A DNA stretch of 22,945 nucleotides, taken from contig CAYMUL010000046.1 in the NCBI GenBank assembly GCA_964393605.1, forward strand, positions 1 to 22,945, given 5' to 3'. Positions within the stretch are counted from its first letter, which is position 1. The number at the start of each line of letters is the position of its first letter. The DNA is from CAYMUL01 sp964393605 (GTDB lineage Bacteria > Bacteroidota > Ignavibacteria > Ignavibacteriales > Ignavibacteriaceae). The position numbers and the translations under genes were made by a program. Shown one piece after another: positions 1-8,556 of the stretch. Under the pieces are notes generated by a model that made no database searches, was not told the DNA's origin, and saw only the letters and a list, made by a program, of their open reading frames with translations.

Positions 1-10
1 GTAATATGGT

Positions 11-101
11 TAACAGACTAAAGTCTGTTCTACGGTTCTGTTCTACCAAAAAAAAGGTCGAGCATTCGCCCGACCTAATTATCAATTGTGAATTCTCAAT
101 T
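11..101 (-). repeat. Composite intergenic repeat, copy A (AT-rich block + terminator hairpin + AACAGACT palindrome)
   Basis: Read on the minus strand, just downstream of the secreted Asp-box gene, three modules follow in order. The first is an AT-rich block ending in TAATTAGGTCGGGC (68-101). The second is a GC-rich hairpin with a T-run (48-76). The third is a perfect 8-bp-arm palindrome, AACAGACT-AA-AGTCTGTT on the plus strand (12-29). The same three modules in the same order lie at 15934-16021 on the plus strand. The outer 24 nt (11-34 here, 15998-16021 there) are identical. The AT-rich blocks differ by one substitution and a 7-nt indel. This is directly visible. That it is a dispersed genomic repeat is inference from two copies. 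Confidence 0.75.
48..76 (-). terminator. Rho-independent terminator of the Asp-box gene
   Basis: On the minus strand the sequence AGGTCGGGC-GAAT-GCTCGACCT folds into a 9-bp stem with one G-U pair and a GAAT loop (55-76). Eight T residues follow directly (48-55). It begins 36 nt after the stop codon of the secreted Asp-box protein and is the middle module of the composite repeat. Confidence 0.8.
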
Positions 102-112
102 GTCCCTTGTCG

Positions 113-3100
113 CTATCTCAATAAAATCATCTTCTTCGTTTGGGCAAAATTTCCTGCGCGGAATTGATAGATATACGCGCCGCTTGCAATCGGAATACCT
201 TTATCATTCTTTCCGTTCCATGTAACTTTATAAGTTCCGGGGGCTTGTATATTATCAACGAGTGTTGCAACTAATCTTCCCTGCAAATCAAAAATCTTTA
301 CTTCAACTTTTTCTTCTCTTGGAACTGAATACTTGAATGATGTATTCGGATTGAAAGGATTTGGCCAGTTATTTGAAAGAGAAAATTCTTTCGGAACTGA
401 AGTTTCAATTTCCACATCAGTAGCCGGAGTTTGGATTGTTGCACGCATGAAATAAGTTTCATTCCATGCAGACCAGCCGGTTCCATCATTATCCCACGCG
501 CGTCCGTTATTTACAGGGTCGAAACCGAATGTCGGTTTGTTTGTTCCATCGTACTGAATTCCGACATAAAAATCTTCCGACACGGTAACATTCAAACCGC
601 TCAAATCGGTATCATCCCAGCCGGGAACGGAGGTTGCAGTTTTATTTGATAAAGTTGAATATGGTGCGCCGGGTTGACTTCCATTCCGTTGAAGAAATAA
701 TGGAATGTAAGAAGCATTCGTTCCGCCGTTTGTGCCGAGTATGTAAATACTCATTGATAATACTTTTGAATTTGCAACCGTAGGTGTAATTCTGTTTGCC
801 GATGATTGCCCTGCATTTGGCCAATAATATCCACTTGTAGGAGTACCATCGTCATAAAGTAATTGCAAAATATTTCCGCCTCCGCCGCCACCGGATAATG
901 TAGCAGAGAACATTCCTCGCCCGTGTGTTGCGGCGAAAATTTTATTATCGGAACTTCTATAATCAAGATCGGCGACAACAACATTTGCGAGCCCGCTGTT
1001 ATCGGCAGTCCAACTTGCGCCGTCGTTATCCGAAGAAAATGCACCGAGATCAGTTCCGATAATTATGTGGCTTGTGATTGCGGGATTGATAACAATACTG
1101 CTGATCGGAATATTCGGAAGATTATTTGAGATGTTACTCCATGAAGTTCCAGCATCGGTTGTTTTATAAACTTTTGCGCCGGATGTAAAACCGGAAAATA
1201 CCGCATATGCAATTGAACTATTCGTCGGGTGAATCGCAATTCTTGAACACGAAGCATTGGGCAAACCGGAGTTTCTCAAATTCCAATTTGTGCCGGCGTT
1301 TGTAGTAACTTGCACACGACCATTCGAGCATCCGACATAAATAACATCGCTGTTCCCTTTAGCAATTGCGAGAGTAGAAATTTTTGCGCCGCTCGAACCC
1401 GAACCATCTCCCGTTAAATCACTGCTGATTGCAGTCCAACTACTTGCACCGTTTGTAGTACGCCAAACACGATATGTTCCTCCGACGATTGTGCTCGAGT
1501 TATTCGGATCCATCACGAAAGGAGTAATAAATAAAGTTCGATCGGTTGTTCCGTCATAATCGCCGGGACCTTTCGGAATACCGTTCATCGCTTTAAAAAA
1601 AGAGACGCCTCCATTAGTTGATTTGAAAAAAGCGAAGTTCACATATTCGATGTAAATATTATTTGGGTTGACGTAATCTACTTCCGTTGCGCCGCCGTCG
1701 CCGCCGAATATTTCGGTCCAGCTTGTGCTGCCGAGTGATCGAATCGTTCCGTTATCTTGAGTTCCTCCATAATATTTTGAAGAAGAAGGATCAACCGCGC
1801 CGTAATAAAATTGGGTAATGAACAAATCATTATTCAACGCGCTCCAAGAAGTTCCGCCGTTGGTTGATTTATAGATGCCGCCATCATTCCCTACAAAAAT
1901 AGTATTAGAATTTTGCGGATCGAAAACAATGTCATGAAAATCTGCATGAACATAAGGGGGCGCACCTGTTTGAGAATACCAATTTGTTTTTTGTGTCCAA
2001 CCCGAGCCGCTATTCGTACTCATCCAGAGATCAATTCCTCCGGCAAAAACTTTGCTCGGATCAGTCGGATGAACCGCGAGAATATTATCATACCATGCTT
2101 GTTGCCCTGCATAATTATCAGAGCCGGAATAAGATGGACCAGGAACAACAACATTCGACCAGGAAGAACCGCCGTTTGTTGTTTTAGAAATATTTCCAAC
2201 ACCATAAGTAGAAAGGTTTAGCATCGAAGCATAAACGACAGAAGGATTCGAAGCAGAAACGGCGAGTTCAATTCTTCCCATTCCTGAAACGGAACGGACT
2301 TCGCTCCAGTTTGAACCGGCATTTGTCGAACGCCAAACTCCCGATTGTGCTAAGTGTCCGACACCCGCATAAATAGTGGTCGGGGAGGTATTAGCAATTT
2401 CTAAATCCATTACATAAAGATCACCACTTCCGCTCAGTGCGGCTGTAAAGGAAGAACCGCCATCGGTAGATTTGTATAAATTTTTTCTTGTTGCCGCCCA
2501 AAGTGTACCTGTTGTTTGATCGTATTCTAATTTTTGAACGTAATGAAAATTAGAATTGTTAGTTGCGCTTAATTGTATCCACGTTGCGCCTGCATCGGTC
2601 GATTTGAAAACACCCGCACCGCGCACAGCATCAACATTAAAAAATCCTTCTCCCGTGCCTGCATAAATTGTGTTTGCATTTGTTCCTTCGAAAGTTAAGG
2701 TTACAACTGCAAGATTTTCCATGTTATCTTTTAAAGGTAACCAGGAAGAACCGCCGTTTGAAGATTTCCAAACACCGCCGCTAACCGAGCCAACATAAAG
2801 AATTTGTGAATTCGACGGATGAACAAGAATGCTACGAATTCTTCCGCCGACATTTCCTGGACCGAGCGATGTCCACGTCAATGCTTCGAGTGATGAAGCC
2901 GGTGTTCTTCGGTTATTTTTCTCGATGTGTTTTAATGCTTCTTCGCGCCAGCCAACAGGAATGAATCCTTGCGGATATGCACGTTGTTCGTAAAACCATT
3001 GCATAGCTTTATCGGGATAGCCTGCCTCTGCTTTTTTCTTTTTTAATTTTTGTTCAATCTTCCATGAAAGAAAATCTTCTTTGGTCATTTCTTTAACAGA

Positions 3101-3172
3101 AAAAGTTGAGTGAAGGATGAAAGCGGCGACGAATGCCGTTATCAGAAAAATAATGTGTGTTTGCTTTTTCAT
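113..3172 (-). CDS. Secreted Asp-box (VPS10/sortilin-like) repeat protein with T9SS-type C-terminal sorting domain
   Basis: A 1019-aa exported protein. Residues 1-25 form a signal peptide (KK followed by a hydrophobic stretch). From about residue 100 to 755 there are about a dozen Asp-box/BNR motifs of the form STNGGSSW (for example KSTDAGATW, KTTNGGSSW, KSTNGGTSW). These mark beta-propeller blades of the VPS10/sialidase fold. A poly-Gly linker lies near residue 760, followed by a beta-sandwich-like region. The last 95-100 residues contain NWPNPFNPNTSFKYSVP and end in a FlgD-Ig-like strand pattern (NGKNDKGIPIASGAYIY). This is the type A sorting domain of Bacteroidota/Ignavibacteria. In known systems it is recognised by the Por/T9SS machinery and the cargo goes to the surface or medium. 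No sialidase catalytic residues could be assigned, so enzymatic activity is unproven. Adhesion or glycan/protein binding is equally possible. It starts 5 nt after the upstream lipoprotein gene, and a terminator follows. Confidence 0.85.
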   Translation of the reverse strand: MKKQTHIIFLITAFVAAFILHSTFSVKEMTKEDFLSWKIEQKLKKKKAEAGYPDKAMQWFYEQRAYPQGFIPVGWREEALKHIEKNNRRTPASSLEALTWTSLGPGNVGGRIRSILVHPSNSQILYVGSVSGGVWKSSNGGSSWLPLKDNMENLAVVTLTFEGTNANTIYAGTGEGFFNVDAVRGAGVFKSTDAGATWIQLSATNNSNFHYVQKLEYDQTTGTLWAATRKNLYKSTDGGSSFTAALSGSGDLYVMDLEIANTSPTTIYAGVGHLAQSGVWRSTNAGSNWSEVRSVSGMGRIELAVSASNPSVVYASMLNLSTYGVGNISKTTNGGSSWSNVVVPGPSYSGSDNYAGQQAWYDNILAVHPTDPSKVFAGGIDLWMSTNSGSGWTQKTNWYSQTGAPPYVHADFHDIVFDPQNSNTIFVGNDGGIYKSTNGGTSWSALNNDLFITQFYYGAVDPSSSKYYGGTQDNGTIRSLGSTSWTEIFGGDGGATEVDYVNPNNIYIEYVNFAFFKSTNGGVSFFKAMNGIPKGPGDYDGTTDRTLFITPFVMDPNNSSTIVGGTYRVWRTTNGASSWTAISSDLTGDGSGSSGAKISTLAIAKGNSDVIYVGCSNGRVQVTTNAGTNWNLRNSGLPNASCSRIAIHPTNSSIAYAVFSGFTSGAKVYKTTDAGTSWSNISNNLPNIPISSIVINPAITSHIIIGTDLGAFSSDNDGASWTADNSGLANVVVADLDYRSSDNKIFAATHGRGMFSATLSGGGGGGNILQLLYDDGTPTSGYYWPNAGQSSANRITPTVANSKVLSMSIYILGTNGGTNASYIPLFLQRNGSQPGAPYSTLSNKTATSVPGWDDTDLSGLNVTVSEDFYVGIQYDGTNKPTFGFDPVNNGRAWDNDGTGWSAWNETYFMRATIQTPATDVEIETSVPKEFSLSNNWPNPFNPNTSFKYSVPREEKVEVKIFDLQGRLVATLVDNIQAPGTYKVTWNGKNDKGIPIASGAYIYQFRAGNFAQTKKMILLR

Positions 3173-3177
3173 TTTAA

Positions 3178-3615
3178 TTACTCCTCAATAGAAATAAACT
3201 TATCAATGTGCCAGCCTGTTGTCGGCTGAAAAAAAATCTCTGCTTTAATTTTCGTTCCCGAAGAAATATTTTTTAACTGATTTAGGTTTTGATTTTTTTC
3301 GTTATCAATTTGTGAACCATCTTCATTAATTGCAAAATTAGGAGAGCAGAAATAATCATAACCCAATTGTGCAATACTCGGAAAAGCGCCATCATCAAAA
3401 AGTTCAAGCACATTAATTTTAAGGACGAACTGATTTTCTTTATTTTCGTAATAACTTAAAACTTCCGCAAGCACATGAGAACGATTCTCTTGAATTGTGG
3501 TCGGTGGTTTAGGCGGTTGAATAGGTTTGTCATTCTCCTTTTCTTTTTCCGAGGCACAACATCCGAAAAGAAAAAATAACGCTAACGAATAAACTGTAAA
3601 AAATATTTTTTGCAT
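3178..3615 (-). CDS. Small lipoprotein of unknown function
   Basis: A 145-aa protein with a lipoprotein signal: MQKIFF, a hydrophobic stretch, then LFGC. C19 is the likely lipidated cysteine and a second Cys follows at 20. Phe at lipobox position -2 is unusual. After it comes a charged, Pro-rich spacer (PIQPPKPPTT, residues 31-40) typical of lipoproteins that stand off the membrane. A small, probably beta-rich domain of about 100 residues follows, with no family I recognise. A GGAG Shine-Dalgarno (complement of 3623-3626) sits 7 nt before the ATG. The gene ends 5 nt before the start of the large secreted Asp-box gene, so the two are probably co-transcribed and may work together at the cell surface. 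That functional link is inference. Confidence 0.7.
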   Translation of the reverse strand: MQKIFFTVYSLALFFLFGCCASEKEKENDKPIQPPKPPTTIQENRSHVLAEVLSYYENKENQFVLKINVLELFDDGAFPSIAQLGYDYFCSPNFAINEDGSQIDNEKNQNLNQLKNISSGTKIKAEIFFQPTTGWHIDKFISIEE

Positions 3616-3736
3616 ATACGCACTCCGATTTGACTACAAGTGTTCTAACTTTCATTTACAATATAGAAATCTTATTCGGAATTATGCATAAATTTCTCTT
3701 TAGATAAAACTTTTTTTAATTCAAATCACACCATAG

Positions 3737-6523
3737 TTGAGCATTAACAATAAAGAAACATCATTCAGCGAAGAATTCAAAAATAGGATTGTAGAAAAAA
3801 ACATCGGTTATGTTTCCGATGAAACTATAAATAATTTTTTGCTTCTGCTTGAGACGGAATTGCGCGCATTTCATTTTTCTACATCTGCGGAAAATAATGC
3901 GTTAAGAATTCTCGATTCACTTTTTGATAGATCTTCTTTCATAAAAAATTCTCTTAACTATCCCCACTATTGCAAACTGCTATCGGCAATCGCTTCAAAC
4001 AGCAATTATCTATGCGATGTTGTTGTTCGCGAACCGCATTTGCTAAATTGGCTTCTTCACTCCGACGCATTGAAAAGTAAAGTCAATCAAAAATTATTTT
4101 TACTCGAACTAAAAAAATCTATTGAACATCTTTCAGGTTTTGCCGCAAAAGTAAGAACGTTAAAGGCAATTAAACGGAGAGAAATTCTTCGTATCGGCGT
4201 AAAAGATATTTTGGGAATTTCAAATCTTAAACAAGTTACAAAAGAATTATCGATCGTTGCAAAGTGCATTTCAAATCTTCTTTTTGAAATTTCTTTGAAA
4301 AATATTTTGGAGAGGAAGAATCTTGAAACTCACAAAATAAACTACACACTCGTTGCGCTGGGCAAACTTGGCGCGGAGGAACTCAACTATAGTTCTGATA
4401 TTGACTTAATGCTGTTTTATGAAACGCGAAAAAAAGATTTTCACCTCGAACAAAATTTATTGTCGGAAGCGATAAAACTTTTTATCGAAAGTGCTTCGCG
4501 AAATGATGAAGCAGGTTTTTTATATCGCGTAGATTTTCGTTTGCGCCCCGATGGAAAAGCATCTCCGCTCTGCGGGCAACTCCGCGATTATCTTCACTAC
4601 TACGAGACGCGCGGCGAAGATTGGGAACGACAAATGCTGATCAAAGCAAGCTACACTGCGGGTAGCAAAATTCTTTTCAAAAAGTTTTATGATTATTTAA
4701 CTCCCTTTATCTATCCGAAATATTTTTCGCAATCGCCGCTCGAGCAGATTAATCGCTTACGCAAAAATTATTTGAACAAATTGAGCGATGATGAAAATAT
4801 CAAGTTAAGTTTCGGCGGAATAAGAGATATTGAATTTTCCGTGCAAGCACTTCAATTGATAAATGGCGGCGATAAAAAAAGTTTGAGAAAAAAAGATACT
4901 CTCTCCGCGCTTGCTTCTTTAAATAAATTGAAATTGATCTCTTCATTAGAATATACATCATTGCGGGTAAGCTACATTTTTTTCAGAAGGGTTGAACATT
5001 TTTTGCAGTTGATGAATGACAGGCAGACACACACAATCCCCGCAGATGGCGCACTTCTCAACGCTTTGATTGCTTACTTTAATTGCAACAGCGCAGAGAA
5101 ATTGTTTTCCAAATTGAATGAACACAAAAAGAATGTTGCATATTTTTACGCCGAAGTGTTTAATGTTGTGAATCAACCGACGAATGAACAGACGGAAACA
5201 ATGTTCGATAATTTTTTGGATAAGCAACGTGCGAAAAAAAATTGGATGTACTTGAAAGAGGGAATCGGCTTGCTCGGGAAAAGGGAGTTTGATCAATACG
5301 CCCTCACTGCGTTTTCAAAAATTTCAAGCGCGATTATGAATGAAATATCAAAGCAAAAAGAGAAGGATCTTTATCTCGAAAATTTTTCGCGGATAATTCG
5401 CTCGGCAAAAATTCCATCGATTTGGTATGAAAGTCTTTCCAATGCAAAAATGTTTGAAGCATTCACAAAGTTGATTTTAAATTCTCAATATTCTGTTGAA
5501 CTTTTTGCGGAAGATTATACTTTACGCGACCATTTTCTTTCCGGAAAAGTTTTTACAAAAATTACGGACGAGAGCGCAGTGTTGCTCTCACCCAAGCAAT
5601 TGCAGTTTATTCTTGCCGTGCAGTTCACACTCGGTTTAATTGATTGGTATGAGTTCTCAACGATCAAACAAAATTATCTTTTACAAATAATTAGAAAATA
5701 CTTTTCCGAAAATTTGGAGAGTCAGAAGTGTCTCGTTGTCTGCGCGGGAAGTTTTGGTTCAAACGAATTGACGTTTCATTCCGACATTGATTTGCTTTTC
5801 ATTTGTTACGATAAATTTTACATCGCTGATGCGCAAAAAGATTTTGTAATTCACTTGAACGAGATTAGAAAAATTCTTTCGCCGTGGAATGTCGATCTTC
5901 GTTTGCGCCCGGAAGGAAAGAGTTCTCAACTTGTTTGGGAACTTGAAGCGTACAAAAATTATTTACAGACACGCGCTCGAGTTTGGGAATTGCAATCTCT
6001 TCTGAAAATAAAATTTATTTGCGGCGATGAAGAAAAATATTTGGAACTAACTAATTCGTTGAGAGAAAAAATGTTTTCTCTCGATAAAAAATTTCTACGC
6101 GAAGAAATTCTTTCGATGCGAAAGAAACTGCTTCCGAATATGATTGGGAAAAATATTCATTTAAAAAAATCGAACGGAGGAATCACCGATATTCACTTCA
6201 TCGCAGATTATTTCAGTCTTCAATCGCCGAATGCTATTAAAACAGAGAAGGAATTATCACTACTTCAACGAATTGAAATTTTATTCTTGGCTCAAAAAGA
6301 AATAAATTTGCAACCGCTTTTTGACGATTACATGTTTCTTAAAAAATTGGAGTTGCAAAATCAAAATTTATTTGCCGTTTCAACTTCAATTCTTTCACTC
6401 GAAAAGGAAAAGATAGAACGACTTGCCGATTCATTGAACATGAGTGCAAATGAGTTAACAACAAAAATCGATTCAACGATGAAAAGAATCTCGAGTGCAT
6501 ACACTAAAATTTTAAATAGATGA
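3737..6523 (+). CDS. glnE: Bifunctional glutamine synthetase adenylyltransferase/deadenylase (GlnE)
   Basis: A 928-aa cytoplasmic enzyme, close to the ~945 aa of E. coli GlnE, that adds AMP to and removes it from glutamine synthetase under PII control. It has two nucleotidyltransferase halves. The N-terminal deadenylase half has GKLGAEELNYSSDIDL near residues 206-222 and RLRPDGKASPL near 270. The C-terminal adenylylase half has AGSFGSNELTFHSDIDL near 668-685 and LRLRPEGKSSQL about 50 residues later. Both halves keep the G-S/L-G...EL...SDIDL metal-binding signature, so both activities should be intact. The start is TTG. The codon immediately upstream is an in-frame TAG and no in-frame ATG occurs for about 200 codons, so TTG at 3737 is the best choice despite no clear Shine-Dalgarno. 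The stop overlaps the next ATG (ATGA). No glnA or glnB is visible in the window. Confidence 0.95.
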   Translation: MSINNKETSFSEEFKNRIVEKNIGYVSDETINNFLLLLETELRAFHFSTSAENNALRILDSLFDRSSFIKNSLNYPHYCKLLSAIASNSNYLCDVVVREPHLLNWLLHSDALKSKVNQKLFLLELKKSIEHLSGFAAKVRTLKAIKRREILRIGVKDILGISNLKQVTKELSIVAKCISNLLFEISLKNILERKNLETHKINYTLVALGKLGAEELNYSSDIDLMLFYETRKKDFHLEQNLLSEAIKLFIESASRNDEAGFLYRVDFRLRPDGKASPLCGQLRDYLHYYETRGEDWERQMLIKASYTAGSKILFKKFYDYLTPFIYPKYFSQSPLEQINRLRKNYLNKLSDDENIKLSFGGIRDIEFSVQALQLINGGDKKSLRKKDTLSALASLNKLKLISSLEYTSLRVSYIFFRRVEHFLQLMNDRQTHTIPADGALLNALIAYFNCNSAEKLFSKLNEHKKNVAYFYAEVFNVVNQPTNEQTETMFDNFLDKQRAKKNWMYLKEGIGLLGKREFDQYALTAFSKISSAIMNEISKQKEKDLYLENFSRIIRSAKIPSIWYESLSNAKMFEAFTKLILNSQYSVELFAEDYTLRDHFLSGKVFTKITDESAVLLSPKQLQFILAVQFTLGLIDWYEFSTIKQNYLLQIIRKYFSENLESQKCLVVCAGSFGSNELTFHSDIDLLFICYDKFYIADAQKDFVIHLNEIRKILSPWNVDLRLRPEGKSSQLVWELEAYKNYLQTRARVWELQSLLKIKFICGDEEKYLELTNSLREKMFSLDKKFLREEILSMRKKLLPNMIGKNIHLKKSNGGITDIHFIADYFSLQSPNAIKTEKELSLLQRIEILFLAQKEINLQPLFDDYMFLKKLELQNQNLFAVSTSILSLEKEKIERLADSLNMSANELTTKIDSTMKRISSAYTKILNR

Positions 6524-8454
6524 AAATGAAGTTTTTAAAAAAATATTTATCAATTACGGTTTCGCTTTTTGCGTTTCTGATTTACCTTTTCACTATTGCG
6601 CCGTCGGTAATTCAAATTGATGCGGGAGAGTTAGCGACCGTGCAAATATTCGGCGGAGTTGCGCATCCGACAGGTTATCCTCTTTTTACAATTATCGGAT
6701 ATTTATTTTCACTACTGCCGCTCCCCTTTTCGAAAATCTTTCAGATGAATTTGCTCGCGGCTTTATTCACAGCCGCTTCCTCGGGATTAATTTCTGCATC
6801 AACCAAATTAGTTTTGTCGAACATAAATTCATTTCGTGTTATTCAACTTCCAAAGAAAAGCAAAAGGAAAAAAGTTGCAGAAAAAATTGTTGAAGAGACA
6901 AATATTTTTTCCGAAAATAAAATATTATTAATTTCGGCATTCACAGGAATAATCGCCGCGCTAAATAAAACTTTTTGGTTTCAAAGCACGAGTGTAGAAG
7001 TTTATTCGCTTCATCTGTTTTTAATCGCAAACATAATTTATTTTTTACTGAAAGCGTTTCTCGAGCAGGATGAAAAGCAAATCTTGAAAAGATGGCTACT
7101 CTTCGCGTTGATGCTCGCGTTCGGTTTTACAAACCACATGACAACCTTGTTAATTCTGCCCGGAACCGCTTATCTCTTCTTTACAAAATTTGGTTTTAAA
7201 AAAGAATCTTTTCAAAGAATTGGAAAGATGTTGTTACTGTTCTTCCCGACTCTGATTTTGTTCTATTCATATTTACCGATTCGCGCCGCGCAAAATCCAT
7301 TGTTGAATTGGGGAAATCCGATAACACTCGATCGAATTCTTAATCACATCAGCGGAAAGCAATATCAAGTTTGGCTCTTCTCTTCATTCGATTCGGCAAA
7401 AAAACAATTCAGTTATTTTATTTCATCGCTTCCGCTTGAGTATAGTTTGATTTTGGTTTTGGCGATCGTTGGTATGTTTGTTTCATTTTCGCGAGCAAAA
7501 AAATATTTTCTCTTTACGCTCATCAATTTTGCTTTTGGAGTTTTGTATTCTATAAATTATGACATCAATGATATCGATGCATATTTTCTTTTGTCATACA
7601 TCATGCTCGCTTGTTTCTCTTCTTTTGGAATTTTATATCTCTACGATAAATATGAAAAACAGAAAAATGGAATCTTGCTTCCCACCACAATTGTAGCGGT
7701 TGTAATTGTAGTTCATTCCGCGCTTACTTTCCCGAAAGTAAATCAAAGCAACAACTACGCCTACGAAGATTACACAAAAGCGATTCTTAATCTCTCCGAA
7801 AAAAATAGTTTGTTGTTCACTTATCAGTGGGATTATTTCATCTCCGCTTCATACTATTTTCAATATGTTGAAAATATCAGAAAGGACGCGATTGTTGTCG
7901 ATAAAGAATTGCTTCGCCGATCATGGTACTACAACCAGTTGAGCTCAGCCCATCCAGAAATGATGAAGCGAATTAAAAATGAAGCCGAATTATTTTTACA
8001 ACTCGTCGCCCCGTTTGAAAATGATGAGGCGTACAATCAAAACTCACTCGAATTGTCGTATCGTTCGGTAATGACGCGATTGATTGAAACCAGTCTCGCC
8101 AATCGCACAGTGTACATTGGTCCCGAATTAGTTGACAGCGAAATGCAACAAGGATTTTTTTCTTTACCGAAAGGATATACGATTATTCCCGATTTATTTT
8201 TCTTCAAAGTTGTGAACGAGGGAGCAGAATATATTTCCGCACCAAATCCCGATTTCAAAATCAGATTTCCAAAAGAGAAAGATAAGTACACAACGAACAT
8301 GGAAAATTTTATCTGCTCGATGCTTTTGCGAAGAGCGATGTACGAGTTGCAATACGATAAAGTTGAACGCGCAAAAATTTATGTCAATAAAGTTAAGAAT
8401 GATTTCCCCGAATACCCGATTCCTCAAGGCGTTGCAGATGCAATCTTAAAGTAA
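6520..8454 (+). CDS. DUF2723 family multispanning membrane protein (GT117-like glycosyltransferase)
   Basis: A 644-aa polytopic inner-membrane protein. Residues 33-56 carry the DUF2723 signature IDAGELATVQIFGG..HPTGYP, with acidic residues D34 and E37 in the first external loop and H49. Ten or so hydrophobic segments follow to about residue 410, then a soluble C-terminal region of about 230 residues. DUF2723 proteins belong to the GT-C fold. They resemble protein O-mannosyltransferases and are common in Bacteroidota and Chlorobiota. The donor and acceptor here cannot be read from sequence. A Lys-rich insertion near residues 108-125 (KKSKRKK) separates two membrane segments and is probably cytoplasmic. 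The ATG overlaps the glnE stop (ATGA), so translation is coupled. A second possible start, ATG at 6526, would shorten it by two residues. The link to nitrogen control through glnE is probably only positional. Confidence 0.85.
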   Translation: MKMKFLKKYLSITVSLFAFLIYLFTIAPSVIQIDAGELATVQIFGGVAHPTGYPLFTIIGYLFSLLPLPFSKIFQMNLLAALFTAASSGLISASTKLVLSNINSFRVIQLPKKSKRKKVAEKIVEETNIFSENKILLISAFTGIIAALNKTFWFQSTSVEVYSLHLFLIANIIYFLLKAFLEQDEKQILKRWLLFALMLAFGFTNHMTTLLILPGTAYLFFTKFGFKKESFQRIGKMLLLFFPTLILFYSYLPIRAAQNPLLNWGNPITLDRILNHISGKQYQVWLFSSFDSAKKQFSYFISSLPLEYSLILVLAIVGMFVSFSRAKKYFLFTLINFAFGVLYSINYDINDIDAYFLLSYIMLACFSSFGILYLYDKYEKQKNGILLPTTIVAVVIVVHSALTFPKVNQSNNYAYEDYTKAILNLSEKNSLLFTYQWDYFISASYYFQYVENIRKDAIVVDKELLRRSWYYNQLSSAHPEMMKRIKNEAELFLQLVAPFENDEAYNQNSLELSYRSVMTRLIETSLANRTVYIGPELVDSEMQQGFFSLPKGYTIIPDLFFFKVVNEGAEYISAPNPDFKIRFPKEKDKYTTNMENFICSMLLRRAMYELQYDKVERAKIYVNKVKNDFPEYPIPQGVADAILK

Positions 8455-8518
8455 TTTTTTTTCAACTTTGTATAAAACTCTCAACATCATATTTTTTAAT
8501 CAATAATAATTTTTTTTA

Positions 8519-8532
8519 CCGAAAACTTTCGG
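8519..8532 (+). promoter_or_regulatory. Short perfect inverted repeat in the acyl-CoA dehydrogenase leader
   Basis: CCGAAA-AC-TTTCGG is a perfect 6-bp-arm palindrome 24 nt before the ATG of the acyl-CoA dehydrogenase, followed by an AT-rich stretch. It could be an operator or a weak terminator of the glnE-DUF2723 transcript. The sequence alone does not decide. Confidence 0.3.
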
Positions 8533-8545
8533 ATAATTTTTAAGC

Positions 8546-8551
8546 AAAGGA
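8546..8551 (+). promoter_or_regulatory. Ribosome binding site of the acyl-CoA dehydrogenase
   Basis: AAAGGA lies 5 nt before the ATG at 8557. It is one of the clearer Shine-Dalgarno sites in the window. It heads a run of six overlapping genes whose inner starts mostly lack one, which fits translation entering here and being passed on by coupling. Confidence 0.6.
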
Positions 8552-8556
8552 ATTTT

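Noticed and set aside
1913..2221. Plus-strand open frame of about 100 codons inside the Asp-box gene
   Set aside because: It lies antisense within a clearly real 1019-codon gene and has the Arg/Ile/Cys-rich composition of a shadow frame.
113..3172. Many short repeats (ccgccgtttgtt-type words) suggesting a CRISPR or DNA-level repeat array
   Set aside because: They are the codons of Asp-box motifs (TNGGSSW) at irregular 45-60-residue spacing in one long coding frame, so protein repeats.
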